This document shows, one piece after another, positions 10,901 to 23,369 of a stretch of DNA of 64,000 nt; the first letter of the stretch is position 1, and the number at the start of each line of letters is the position of its first letter. The translations under genes were made by a program, and so were the position numbers. Under the pieces are notes generated by a model. That model had not been told where the DNA came from. It did not search any database and saw only the letters and a list, made by a program, of their open reading frames with translations. Source of the stretch: Saccharina japonica (lineage: Eukaryota; Sar; Phaeophyceae; Laminariales; Laminariaceae); contig MEHQ01003537.1 in NCBI GenBank assembly GCA_008828725.1, positions 446,243 to 510,242 on the forward strand, written 5' to 3'.

Positions 10901-12096
10901 CATTCAAAGGCACTCGTTGCACCTTCAATAGTACAGTATGGTGCCCACCACGGCGCCTGAGCTGGCGCTATGTGCTGGGTCGTGTTGTTAATTGGCCACC
11001 TGAACCTAACCGGTCCCCTCCCCTCCCCCCTCGTCTCGCGCCTCCTCTCGGTTGCACCCAATCACTGCGTCTGTCTCTTGCCGTCTCTCAGGGAAACGAG
11101 GTGTACGGCGGTGCCGAGACGTCTGCCGGCATCTTCCTTCACCGGAGCAGCGACGACGCCATTGTCAAAGGTGTGAGGGAGTTCACTCCATGGAGGCCAT
11201 GAATCCACTTTGTACCCCGCTTTAGAGCCACAAACGTGTCCATACATTGCAGCTGGTGGAGGCCAACGACATTAGGCGCTAATCATCAACGTTATGATTT
11301 TGGGGTGGCGCTCTCGTGGCCATACGAACTGTTGTGTCATTCGGCTGTATGCTCAATCTCGTCTGTCCTCACCTCGACCACACCCCACCCCTTCGCCGTC
11401 ATCGCTCCAGGTAACTACGTCCACGACAACGGCGACGCCGGCCTGGCGATGCTCGAATCTTTCAACGCAGACGTGTCCGACAACACCTTCGAGGACAACA
11501 AGTACGGCATCAGGTTCTCCGTGGGATGCGGCGACAACGTCTTCTCTAACAACCTCATCGGCGGCTCTTCCAAGTGAGAACTTAGTGTCTGTGCTAACCG
11601 AGATTGACCCCGAACGAAATGTCACGTACGCCCCTTCATCCCCTCTGCTTGTTCCTCGTCAGAGATCGTGAGCTTCATCGATCCTGCCTGGAGTCTAGTT
11701 TTCATTGTTCCAGTTGGTTTGGGCGATGCACACGAAGACATGAAGCTGAGTGTATCTAACGATATTTGTATCGACCCCCCCCCCCCCCCCCCCCCCGGTT
11801 CAACCCGCTCGTACCTTGGATCCGATGCGCCCGATGTGGTGGACTCCGGTCGTTCCCAGAACAACATCTTCCAGGACAACACCATCGTCGGAGGCGAGGA
11901 GAGCATCAAGCTCAAGGAGTCGGACGGCACCCAGTTCATCGACAACAAGTTCGAGGATGTCACGACGATCCGCTTCGATGACGCTACGGGGATCGTCATG
12001 TCGGGCAACACCGGCCTCGACGACGTGGAGCTGAAGGTCGCCAACGGCGCCTGTTTCGACGAAGCTTCCGACTCCGATTTCACCCCCACCTGCTAA
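7996..12096 (+). CDS. ManC5-E: Mannuronan C-5-epimerase, copy 1 (7 exons; last splice acceptor damaged)
   Basis: Secreted enzyme expected to convert beta-D-mannuronate to alpha-L-guluronate within alginate in the cell wall. Exons read 7996-8340, 9113-9226, 9843-10052, 10328-10609, 11092-11170, 11411-11573 and about 11798-12096. Introns 1-4 are phase 0, intron 5 phase 1, intron 6 phase 2. Residues 1-22 form a signal peptide (hydrophobic core IALLSMLALKLAAAA). Exon 4 carries YGFDPHDDS (Tyr279, Asp282, His284) and NNGYHGII (His303), matching in arrangement the Tyr/Asp/His and second His known in bacterial AlgE/AlgG epimerases. Repeated N-x-V-x-x-N-x-x-x-G-I strings in exons 4-7 fit a parallel beta-helix. 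The start is the first ATG of the conserved exon and precedes the signal peptide. Oddity: the AG acceptor and first codons of exon 7 seen in copies 3 and 4 are replaced here by poly-C and a 2-nt-shorter sequence, so this copy may be frameshifted or misassembled. Function is inferred from motifs; family assignment is strong, integrity of this copy is not. Confidence 0.85.
8412..8705. mobile_element. TACGATAGAGG-type MITE inside intron 1 of copy 1
   Basis: It begins TACGATGGAGGTG and ends GTGCACCTCTACCGTA. It shares GGCTCCTTAACCCAAATT and TCGGACTTTCATT with the element at 42959. Copies 2 and 4 lack it: their introns read straight through from the same left to the same right flank, so this is an insertion specific to the copy 1/3 lineage. 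Confidence 0.8.
11775..11812 (+). other. Damaged intron 6 acceptor of epimerase copy 1
   Basis: In copies 3 and 4 exon 7 begins after GCTCAG with GTACAACACCTTCTCG. Here 22 C run directly into CGGTTCAACCCGCTCG, so the AG is CG and the exon start is 2 nt shorter. The next AG at 11858-11859 would join in the wrong frame, given that exon 6 ends in phase 2. Confidence 0.75.
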
Positions 12097-14763
12097 TTTT
12101 TGTTTTAGCAAGCTGCCGGTATAAATAGCTGGTCTGGACGCCATTCCTTGAGCGCGATGTCGCCTCTCCGGGCGAAAACCATTCCGTCTGTCGTGTTTCG
12201 TTCAGTGGTGTACAGCATCCCCAGTAACTGTTGTTGTGTTGAGTGGTGATACTGAATGCATGTTTCGCATTCGTCCATGGTTATTCACGACACCTGTTGG
12301 TGTGTTCAACAATATTTTATTGGTTGGCATTCCCGATATCTGTTGTGTGTTGATTCAAGCTTATCATGGTGGTGATTTGTTGTATGTTTCATGTGTGTAT
12401 TTCTCACTCACTATGTGCAAGTCGACGTTTTGTGGCACGCGGTGCGAGGTCGGGGAATATAGTTCACCCACGCGTCTCTACCGGAGTCAGTCCATAAGTA
12501 GACTCCGGTTTCCGTTATTTTGTGGGCGTTAGCCTGTGGACCATTTTTGTCATGGTACGCACCACTTGGGTAGGCTTTTCTTCTCGCCTTGGCGGAGCAA
12601 GAGCCTTTTATATATAGAATTATCGCCCAGCCGTCGTAGAGCACATTCCGTGCATTTTCGTGGCTCGTAAGTCCGGTTGTGGCGGGCGCACATATGCTAA
12701 TCCCATCCCAGTCCACTGACCCTATATGTGTTGTACGGACTCAAGCGAGGGCATGTTTTTAGGAGTGTGTGTGGGTTTTTCGGCGGGGGGGTGGAGTAGG
12801 GTTCGTGTCGGTACTGTAACCACGGAGGGTTCTGCTTGGCGTACTAGCCCCTCTATTTTTCGTGGGTCTGGTGCGGATTTTGATGGTGACACGCTGTTCG
12901 GAGACGTCGAAAACATTGAGCCCTTCTCCAAATAAAATGTGATAGATAGCTGTTAAGAGACTTTTGGGTACGAGTAGCCTGTCTGTATTATGTACGGTTT
13001 ACAGTAGTTGTACTATTATTGATGTTTGTAGTGTGGTTGCTGTATGGGGAGTTTATAAAGCGGCGAGATTGTCGGCATCTGCCGAGAAAAAAACATGTTG
13101 CGCGCTGTTTCTCTATATGCATTGCCATCGTTAAATGTGCAACAAGGGAGTAGGATACTCTTTGCCGCTCTTTAAAATTATGTTTGCAAGCAGCCTCATG
13201 TGGTGTGGCCTTCGGACCGCACGGCAAAGCTACGTACAGAGTGCAAGGCACGCTTCGCGCTAGAAGAGAGTCCGGATGTAGGTCTATTGCCGATTTTTTT
13301 GTGTTTCACGTGTGTTGGGTAGGGGGGTGTGCTACGGAAGTAAAACGCTAGGAGTTGCCCTTGACGGTACCTGTGATTTCCGTCGAGCAGGCCATTCGCC
13401 CCATGTTTGTTGTGCTTTGGCCAGTAGACCAGTAATGCTGGAAGTGTGGGTTGAGGTTGAGACGTGACAAAGATGGCCGCCAGGGTATCTACTGTGGAGA
13501 TCCATTGCAGTACGGAACGTGTCTCTTGAGCGGGGGTGATTTATACAAAAAACACGCCGGAGCATGCACTAAAAAAATACTTGTCGGGGTACTGTTTCTA
13601 CAGTATAGCTTTCGGCTGGATGTTGTTGTTGTTGTTGTTGTTGTGTAATGAAATCCCATCAATTTATTGGCTGTTGCTGCTTGGTTCGTATTGGGACGTA
13701 CAGAAGTAAAAACATATCAATGTGTGTCGATCAAGATTCGGAGGGTCTGCGACCCTGTGAGCATTTATCGAGAGGTGTTGATGTATTGAATAGCAGATCG
13801 AGATGCTACAGTTTTGAGCTGGAGGCGAGTTGGTCCTGGCTAATTGCCGCTCGTGCGGGGCGTGGGGATCGGTCGGTGATTTGCGAACATATCATAATTC
13901 AAGAAATGCCGGTGATGTGTTTTACACACCAGGTACATCATATTTGCTACTTGCTACAACAACAGTTGCCAAAGCCAGGAAGTATTATGCTATTATTCTG
14001 CTCTCTGACTTTGTGTTTGCCTTTTTTGTAATGGACAGGAGCCATCCATCATCCTCTGCTGCAGGGTAAAATGGACCTACACGTGTATGTATGTACCAGA
14101 GGTACATTGCTCCATGTTTTCCATACGGTTTTAACACCGCCTCAACGGCCCGTTCTGGTCACTGGTATATACTGCTGCTGTAGTATTTCACGAATATCTT
14201 GAGAACCAAAACGATATGCAGTATGCAATACGTACGTCACCATTTTCCAGGTCCGTCCGCCGACTATCAATGTCCGAACTCTCCCACATCTTCTTTGTCG
14301 GATCCAGCTTGGCCCACCCTCACTGGGCCAGCGCCGCCTCTCAAAGTGTATCTGTATATCCATCACCCGGTCGCCTGGGTGGTCTAGTGGTTAACCTCGA
14401 GTACTACTAAGGTTGAGGTCCAGGGCTCGAGTCTCCATGTATGTCGAGTTTTTTGTTCTCAAATGACACCAACTACTCTGTCCAGCGCGTCTTCGATATT
14501 TTATAGGTAGAGCGTTGGTAGGCACAATTTCGACTCGACTCGACGAGGGAAGAAAGAGTTAAGTGCCGGTGAACCATTCTCGCGATCAAAATGCAAGCAG
14601 AGGCGCGTACCGTAGTGGAGAGGGGGGAGAAGAGCCTACTTAGTGACCCCCTGGATTTGAGCTATGATTATTACGGGGTGGGCTAATGTAGTAAATAGGA
14701 CCTGCGGTATATATTAAAACCTATATATTTACCTATTTTCCTGACAATATTTGGTTATATTTA
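12097..14763. other. 3' flank and spacer after copy 1; no convincing gene
   Basis: Thirty-two bases after the stop, TATAAATAG occurs, and at 12587 the string GCCTTGGCGGAGCAAGAGCC; both recur downstream of copies 3 and 4 and the fragments, and a weaker form of the second occurs after copy 2. A TTG repeat lies at 13620-13643 and a tRNA-like segment at 14373-14437. Open frames are short and unlike any family I know. Repeated at 37028-39687. Confidence 0.65.
14373..14437 (+). ncRNA. tRNA-like segment, possible SINE head
   Basis: TGGTCTAGTGG matches an RNA polymerase III A box, and GGCTCGAGTCT, about 40 bp later, approximates a B box. A T6 run follows at 14449. Stem pairing is poor for a functional tRNA: the anticodon-like stem AACCT/AGGTT closes an 11-12-nt loop and the T stem is mismatched. 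A tRNA-derived SINE or pseudo-tRNA is more likely than a working tRNA. Confidence 0.35.
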
Positions 14764-15405
14764 GGGCAGCGGCCAAAAACAGGTACACCTGGTCCGTTCG
14801 GGGCCAAAAACAGGTACATACTAAAATCAAGTTTAAAACGCACCCCACGAACCTGCCGTTCCTTGCAACGCAAAGTAGAGTTTTTTCATGTTCTTCGTGC
14901 TCGCCCGGTGGCTACGTATACGAGTAGCTGCTATTAATAGTACGAGTAACGAACGCCTGCTGCTGTATTCTCCCTTCTCAGCTTGCGACACCCCTGGTAT
15001 TCCAAGTTGACCACAATCCCGAAGGGGAGCCTTCTATCTCGTATAATTTCGGCGGAGGTGTGCAGGCAGATATGTGTGTCGCTCGAGTGGCGTGTGGTGC
15101 GAGGTGCGAAGGGAGGAGGGGGTCTCCGCGTACGTCGGCATTTGTATAGTAGGGGGCATAGGGTGGAACTATGAAGGGCCTTTGATTGGCTTAAAAACGA
15201 CAAAAAAAAAGGTGAAAGTCAAGCAGAGTAGACAAAATCAGGTATACCTGGTATTTAAAGAGGCAAAAACAGGTACAACGAGGTTTGGACCAATGACGGA
15301 TCGTGGGGTGCGTTTTTTACTTGATTTTAAGTATGTACCTTTTTTTGGCCGAAAACGGACCAGGTATACCTTTTTTTGGACGATGCCCTTATATTTACTA
15401 TGGTC
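14667..15405. mobile_element. Small palindromic MITE interrupted by the Mutator-like element
   Basis: The left part (TAGTAAATAGGACCTGCGG to TTGGTTATATTTA) and the right part (CTATGGTCC after the second TTATATTTA) together resemble the intact element at 6918-7026. The nested order dates the Mutator-like insertion after the small element. The left boundary is approximate. Confidence 0.7.
14764..15388. mobile_element. Mutator-like fold-back element with 9-bp target duplication
   Basis: A 625-bp element has inverted repeats of roughly 95 bp. The left arm GGGCAGCGGCCAAAAACAGG continues to AACGCACCCCACGA, and the right arm TCGTGGGGTGCG runs to TTTTTGGACGATGCCC. Exact 9-bp repeats TTATATTTA flank it (14755-14763 and 15389-15397). 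Long inverted repeats with a 9-bp duplication are the signature of Mutator-superfamily elements. The 430-bp interior encodes no transposase, so it depends on a partner elsewhere. Confidence 0.88.
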
Positions 15406-17336
15406 CGAGGGAGAGAAAAGAAGGGCTGAGACCTGGCGAAGATGATAATAAATGGGAATATGGAGGAAAATAAACTAAAGTAAAAATCCATCAGCCGGCA
15501 GCACCTATCGCCATCACCGTGCTTTCGCGACGTTGTCCTATATGTAAATCACAGATTCTACAGCAGCAGTACTACTGGATGTACCTCTGGTTCATGACCA
15601 GTCAGGAAAGCACACAATCCAGACAGCATATGGCAGATTCGCGTGTGCATGCCCACTCTGGATGCAAGTGCTTAAAAAGGAGCGTTTAGTCTTGAGATCT
15701 CCTTATATTTCCGTTCATAGTGGGACGATACATTTTCCGCCCATCAAGGTGAGAATGTCTTACGCATACGCAGCGTCTTGTCTCTGATGGTCTACAAGTA
15801 GATGTTCTACAAGTATGATACCAGGTAGATCATCAAAAGCTCCTACTTCTTGCAAGCTGGCATATAATTGCCACACATCGGCACTACGTAGCACCAGCAG
15901 TGGCAGCAGCAGCACCAGCACCACAGCAGCAGAGCTACAACAGCAATGGCCGCTGGATGAAGCTCTAGCTAATGAACTACGACAGCTAGCTGTGGTCCGT
16001 GTAGAGTACCAGGCAGGATACACCTGGTACACCAAGGGTGTGTACACGAACGAGCTACGTACGAGAGTACGTACAATACGTACGTACGTACAGGTAATGC
16101 AACATGGACCAAGATGCCGAGGGTCTATTTGCGATGCAGGAGGACCCAGCAGGGGGATGGATGCCACCGGCGATCAAACCCTTCCTTCTACTCATACGCG
16201 CGATGGCGCTCTCGTTCCTGACACAGCAGTAGTAGCAGCGCCTGTCGCACTTCAGCTAGAGAGAAGGAGGGAGATGACGGCATCTTGATACAGCACACCC
16301 GCTGCGCGTGCTCCTCTACTGCTGTCGTCGTGTTTTTGTGCCTGATGAGGTGCCAAGATTCTGCACTTCTACAAATGTGTTTTGAGGGTCGCCTTGCGCT
16401 GAGCCCGGCCTCCCCACGCCGAACAGCATGTGGCTCTATCCCTAGCCCTGACCCTGACTGCCATCCTCCTGGCCTGGCACCCGGCACAGATGGCGTGAGG
16501 ATGTTGCTGGGCTGCGAAAAACACGTGCTTTCTCGGTGTATGCAATGGCGGGACTGTCAGCTCTGGAAGTAGAAAATTCCTGGAAAATTATTATCGGCTT
16601 TGAGTGATCACTCACTTGATTGAGCGGAAATGTAAGGATCTTTTTATCTTTATATAAATATTGGAGTGGTCCTTATATTTTCGTCCAATGTGATGTACAT
16701 GTAGTGTACATGGCGTTTCTTCGCACACAAGTCGCGTATGATATCATACGTATGATACGATACGAGGACCAGTGCCTGCTGCAGCCAAGCGTACGCAGCA
16801 CACAGCTGCTGTATTATACAACAAGTACAGCAGCAGTTGCAGCTTTCGTACACAACGTGCCGCGTACAGGAATGGGTACGTATGCACGTATACGAGTACG
16901 ACGACGGAGAACGTTCTTGCCCTGCTCCTCGTTGTAAATTCAGCTATCACACGCATGGTATGTATGCATGATGATATGAAATACATCCAGAACAAACGAG
17001 ATCTGACCACAAAATAGGCGGTGGGGAGAGAAGGTGGAGGGGGGGGTGTGGCATCACATCACATGTTGTTCATATTATATGTACGTACGTACATATTATA
17101 CCAGAGGTATCATATCTTGATTTTTCCAAGATCTTTGCAGGAACTATCCAAGAACTGAAAATACGAGGGTATATATATCCCGGCATCCGTAACTTCAGCA
17201 GCAGTGATGGGTGAGTGAGCGGATTATGGATTATCCACCTGGTACCTGGCGGGATATTTCCTCCCATTACTCCTATACTGCGTACTGCTGGCTGCTGCTG
17301 CTGTACTGAGCTGGCTGTAAATTCTGCTGCTCCCCC

Positions 17337-17368
<32 letters not shown>

Positions 17369-19593
17369 TTCTGTCACTCACTCCACATCACCACCACAAT
17401 AACAAGATAACATTTCCATCAATCAGCTTCTCGAGAGTACTTGAAGGTCATCACCACTCTCCGTGTCCACAAGAAGCCAAGGACTGCGAGTACACACCAC
17501 TGCTGCTACTGCTACTGCCTGTGGTCCACAGTGTCCAGGGTCCAGTGTCCACAGTGCCCGGCACACACACCAGTTGCTGGTTTTCTACGCGAGCGAGCGC
17601 TACGAGTAGCTGCACCCTTATGTGAGTGTGACGTCGCGGTGTGTGCTTTTGTTCAGTGACTGGGTTGGACTTTTTTTTTTTCGTTCATCTGGAGAAGGAG
17701 ATCGTGATTGATTTCCGCACTCATTTTTCTACGTGTATCATGGAAGAGGTGTAAAAGCTGTGTGTATGCATGTATGTGTGTACTGCTGTATGGAGTTGCG
17801 TGGGTCAAAGCGTGCTATACCACAGCACCGCACAGCATCCAATACGTATGTACACAATGCCCAGCCTGGTATATAATACACTGTCTGCACCTGCTGCGGT
17901 TCTCTCATTGAATCATCGCCGCCACAATGCAACTACTACTGCTGTAGTACACGGAGATATTTTAGTATTTGTGTTGTCGGCTCGCGAAGACGCGGTGTTT
18001 CGTCAAGCTTTGTCGATAGCAAAAAAACGAGTGTCTGTGCGACGGTATTCTATGCTGCAAGCCCTCTGTATATACGCCAGCTACCATACATCTATGCTTC
18101 GTATGAGCCTGACTATTACATCAACCGGTGCCTGGTACTCTCAGTGTTGCGAGGTGTTCGATGCATTGGCGGTGCGAGCGCATATATGTATACTTCGTAT
18201 GACGCTCTGCTCGTGAAGGGTACATATGATAATAATGAAAAGTATAACGGCAGGCGGTAACCCCCCCGCACTGAGAGGCGCTCGAATCGGTAACGGGATG
18301 CTCGATATACCCCACACGGTTAATATTATTAGTAACATTTGTACATGGTCCTATTATTATTCCATTGGCCATCTGACAATCAATGTGCAACTCATATTTC
18401 AATCATACCACCCACACGTACTTACCACTCATCCAAACTTCGTGTTATACCAATAATGTATTGTCTTACGTATACTCCCCGTAAAAAAAAAAGAGGATGG
18501 TTTGTGATTTGAGGAACATTTTCGTAACTCATCAACTTTGAAATCACAAAAAAAAATGGGTTGATTTCTGATTCGGGGAACTGAAACTTGCAAGCTCTTC
18601 AGCAGACCCCACTGTAGGGATACGAGGGTCTATGGTCATACGACTACGATTGTGGACGAGAGCACTACACAGGTGGCCGGGACCCCCCCCCCCCCCCCCC
18701 CCCCCTCTGTGGGAAGGAAGAACCGGATGTATATATGAGGGCGAGAGTTGGCGTCGGCGGCAGGGTTAGGGCTCAGGTTACCCCAGGTTATATACGAAGA
18801 GCATGCCTCCCCTGTGTATAAAAAATGAATGCACCACCGTTTCGGGGACGAAGTTACTTGGAATTAGTGGGGGGATAATTTTGGAAGTGTCCAGTTGCGC
18901 GAGGGCAGGCTATTTATATTTTCCAATGTCAACATTTGTGCATGTACTTGGACGCATTGGTTACGCTTCTGTTTCTCTGTGGACGTTTTCTATGCGAAGG
19001 CTTCGGAAGCAGTTTAGCGGGTTTGGTTTGGTAAAATGGCGAAGCAAGTAGTATACTCGTATGTAGCGGCGTAGGAAAGCATTCCCGGGTATCAAACGTT
19101 TTTACATCAAGGGGATTCACGCCGAGGGGAGGCGCTGTAGTTCCGTGCGTGCACCAATGCTTGCGATTTGACTTCGCATGCAACACACAACCTAGCATGC
19201 AGCGGCGAAACAAGTTGAACAAAACGAGCGAGTTACACCTACTTGAGGCCCGCAAGTCCGACAAGCAGGACCAGCACCAGCAGAAGCAGAGTGTCGCAAT
19301 ATCGGGAAACACGCCGCCACCTGTTCAACGCGTTAACCTGTTTCGCTTCATGCATGATACTACCGCACAACTATCTGTACCATATCACTAACATCTACGA
19401 GAGGTATGATGTAAGTAGCGTTTCTCTTTACCCCCCAAGACTGAGCCTCATTTTACCACATTGTTTTGTCGCCCGCCATCTGTGCGTACCTTTTGAATTG
19501 CGCAAGCCTGACAACGATGCTCCTCCTCCGCACCTCACCTCTACAACCCATCAATCGCGCAGATCTTAAGCGTCGAAACAGCGCCTTCTCAAG
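15398..19593. other. Spacer upstream of copy 2; no convincing gene
   Basis: Contains CAG/GCA-rich patches (15890-15950), repeated CGTACGTAC palindromes (16060-16095), poly-C at 17341-17368 and 18683-18705, and a region close to the ATG that is related to the 800 bp upstream of copy 1 (shared CTTGGAATTAG). Short open frames overlap on both strands and look random. The only shared feature directly before the start is GCGCCTTCTCAAGATGTCG-like sequence, as in the other copies. Confidence 0.65.
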
Positions 19594-21878
19594 ATGTCGA
19601 AAGCCCTCGGGAAAATCGCGCTTCTGAGCATGCTCGCTCTCAAGCTAGCCACCGCGGCAGACACCGCGTCGCCAAACGACCCCATCCCCAAGCCGGATTG
19701 CGACTCGAGCCAAGCGGTAACGATCCGATACTCCTCCGCGTCCGCGCGACTGTACCTCGAGTCCGGCGACGGCAGCACCCGCGGCGGCTGTGTCACGCTG
19801 AGGCAGATCTGGGAAAACCGGGGGGGTAAGGAGCCCTTGTACGCCGTCGACCCCGACAGCGGTGCCATCAGCGACACGGTGACGGGGACTTGGTTGCTCA
19901 CCGAGGAGCTGTTCGTGGAAGACGGCATCACGCTGCAGGTGAGCTGGCTGAACATTTCTCCTACACACACATATATGCACATGTGCTGCACAGGTATTGG
20001 TTCCGTAAGTACTTTTGTGCCGAGAATTCGATCGTAAATGCCACCGTTGCATGCCCTTGGGCTGGCGTTTTAAGACTTCGATCGTCACTCGCAATCGATG
20101 GCGTTCATGATCCGCCACTAGCCACTCGCAATCGATGCCGTTCATCATCCGCCACTATTAATAGCATCCAAAGGCATGCGGATTCTCGCACGTTTCCCCA
20201 CACTACCTTTGTCCGGAGTACGGGTAATAAGTTTGCCCGACATTGAGTCCCTTGTTCCAGATCACGGGAAATATTCCGTTCGATAGTAGATCCCATCTAT
20301 GGAACAAACCAGGCACGGGTAATAGATTGTTCGATCCTACATCCCATCCACGAAACAAAGAAACCGATCGTTTTCTGGCGTTAATATCCCCGTGCCTTCC
20401 CTCTGTTTTTGGTCCTCAGGTGCACGGTGCCTCCGCCGGCGGCGATGCTGACGAGCTGCGTCTCCTCAGTACGAAGGACACCTTCATCAACCTGCGCGCT
20501 CACGGTGGAAACCTCGACTTCTTGAGCACCAAGGTAAGGCCCATACAAAGTCTTAAATGAAATGCGGTTTGTATGTGTACTTAAACACACCAATCGTGTC
20601 CTGGCCTCGTTTCAAAAAGTGTACTTCATCCAAGCAGAATGGTTGCCAGCTGCGATGCTGGCAAAAATCCTCGTTACTGCCCCTCCCTCTCGCCTAGCGT
20701 CGGTGTAATGTGTCACTCATCGCCCACCTGGTTGTGCGCAGTTGCATTATATCGGCCCGTATAAACATCGGGCCGCGACGTTTTTTTACAACTCCGATAC
20801 ATCTATTAATAGCTGGTAAAGTTGTCTTGGAGCAGAAGGACCCATCGCACCCCGAACGTCGATATAAGTACTGTACCAGGCAGGTGGTTTGGTTTCTCTT
20901 TTTTTTTTTCGTTGTAGTTGGTTCATTGTCTCCTTCGACGTGTTACCCTTCCTGATGGCAGGGTCTGCACGTCTCTTTCTGAGCGGGGCTAATCCTGCCA
21001 TCGTGCTCCATGATATGAACAAACACGCCTCCTTCTGTTTTTGCTTGTGCCTATTGCGACCTATCAGGTGTTCTCGTGGGATAGCTCCACCAACGGCCCC
21101 GACGAGGATGAGACCGACGGAAGGTCGTACATCAGCGCCGTCTCGGAGAAGCTAGACGGCCAGACGTGCCTCGGCAGGGCCAAGAAAGAGATGGGAGAGG
21201 CGCGGATGGACATCGAGGACAGCGAGATGGGCTACCTCGGGTACCACGACAGCGAGAGCTACGGCCTCACGTGGAAGGTGCGTCATAGGAACCGTACACA
21301 GGCATGGGGTGAGGAAGCGCGGTCTGATAAAATAGAGTACCTGTAGAACAAATGAATGTAACGGTGAAAAAAACAAACAAACAAACAAACAGGTTGTTGT
21401 GCAGACATTTGAGACAAGCGGTGTTATGTACGTAGAAACGATGAACCAAAACCGTCGCTTTGTACAGGTTATGCTACTCCGAAGGAACATCTGCACACCT
21501 CTAACATATCATATAGATTATTACCACTTAATGATCCAGACCCTTTGGGGCACAGGCAGACATATTCCTGATCTGCATGATCTGCATGATCTGTATGATC
21601 TAGCTCATGTTGCCGGGTGGGACACGTTAAATTCGCCACGTGATCTAGCGCATGTTTTGCTGAATTTTGAGCTGTGCTATACAGATCCTGCACAACCTCT
21701 CATAACGGCAGGCGAGGAGCTACGCGTAGATGGTCTAGATCATGATCTATCTGTAGATGGTCTGCCCGAGATGTGGTTGTTCACATTGTGATCAGAACCT
21801 ATTAATAATATCATTATGTAAACTAATGGGGGTACATGGTCTTCGGGTCCATTTTGGGTTATTATTTCTACAACGGTA

Positions 21879-21928
<50 letters not shown>

Positions 21929-23323
21929 NNNNNNNNNNNNNNNNNNNCCCCCCCCCCCCCCCTTCCCCCCCGAGTACTTTTTTCGGGGGACGCAACTCCA
22001 CACCACGATATCCCACTACGAATTCAGACCGTTTTTATGTTTGGGCCGTTTCTAAACCCCTCCTCCTCCTCCGTACGCTGCCCTGCTCTCAACCATGGTC
22101 TTATCCCACCAACCATCCGACTTTGATTCCAGGTCCGCGGGTTCTGCACGGACAAGTCCAACCCGGAAGTGTTTGACGACTCCAACGTGTACGGCAACAT
22201 CTACGACTCGGACATCCACCACATGAATTTCGGGGTGTACACGTACGGCCACCAGCAGGGAGACTGGAGGAGGAACAAGATGCACGACAACTCCGGCTAC
22301 GGCTTCGACCCCCACGACGACAGCGACTTCCTGACCATCCACGACAACGAAGTCTACAACAACGGGTACCACGGCATCATCGCCTCCAAGCGCTGCAACG
22401 GAGTGTCCATCCAGGTACGATTTTTTCGACCCCCGCTGCGCTTACTTTACACCGCAGAGAGTACCGCCTTCCGACAAGTCGCGCTATGCCAGAGTGTATC
22501 TCGAGTCGTCTTCTCAACTAGAGCAGTTGGATTTTCGAAAGTCATGCTCGGTTGATTCCTCCAAGAGCTGACTTTCAGGTCATGTGACAACTTTCGCCGC
22601 GGCTATAAATAGTGCCCACCTCAGCGCCTGAGCTGGCGCTATAAACGCTTGCTGAGTCCGCACGTTATTTGATGGGTCCCCTGAACCTAACCCGTCCCCT
22701 CCCCTCCCCTCTCGCCTCGCACCCTTCTCTCGGTTGCACCAATCACTGGGTCTGTATCTTGCTGTCTCTCAGGGAAACGAAGTCTACGGCGGTGCCGAGA
22801 CGTCTGCCGGCATCTTCCTTCACCGGAGCAGCGACGACGCCATCGTCAAAGGTGAGGGACTTATTGCATGTGTTCTGTAGATTAAACTGTCGGAATATTT
22901 TGTGCCGCGTTTGTAGTGTCGCAGGTTTTGGCATACCTTGTAATTAGCGAAACCTAACGGTATCGGGCGCGACACATTGATATTACTCCTCTCGGACGTG
23001 TTCTCTTCCTCAGATAGATGGAACTATTATTACTCTTTGGCTGTATGTTCAATCTCGTCTGTCCTCACCTCGACCACGTTCCACTTTTTCTTCTTTTAAC
23101 TCCAGGTAACTACGTCCACGACAACGGCGACGCTGGCCTGGCGATGCTGGAGTCCTTCAACGCCGACGTGTCCGACAACACCTTCGAGGACAACAAGTAC
23201 GGCATCAGGTTCTCCGTGGGATGCGGTGACAACGTCTTCTCCAAGAACACCATCAGCGGTTCTTCCAAGTGAGAAATCGATCCCATCGATGCGCTTCTGC
23301 TCGCAGGCCCCGACGATGCATAC

Positions 23324-23369
<46 letters not shown>

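Larger units (their letters stand above)
1..15270 (+). repeat. First copy of the large block duplication
   Basis: Base 1 corresponds to base 25051, and the two blocks run in parallel to about 15,270 and 40,210. The offset changes only at short length differences: one 179-bp minisatellite unit, poly-C and AT tracts, and the middle of the epimerase gene. The block holds a spacer, epimerase copy 1 and the spacer after it. Single-base differences are rare, indicating a recent event or an assembly of two haplotypes in tandem. Confidence 0.9.

Noticed and set aside
14373-14437. Functional tRNA gene
   Set aside because: Stem pairing is too poor and the loop is too long for a standard tRNA, so it is listed only as tRNA-like.
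15815-16288. 157-codon + strand open frame, duplicated near 48,171
   Set aside because: Built from CAG-type repeats and CGTACGTAC palindromes, with no recognisable domain. Its N-terminal part is not open in the duplicate.
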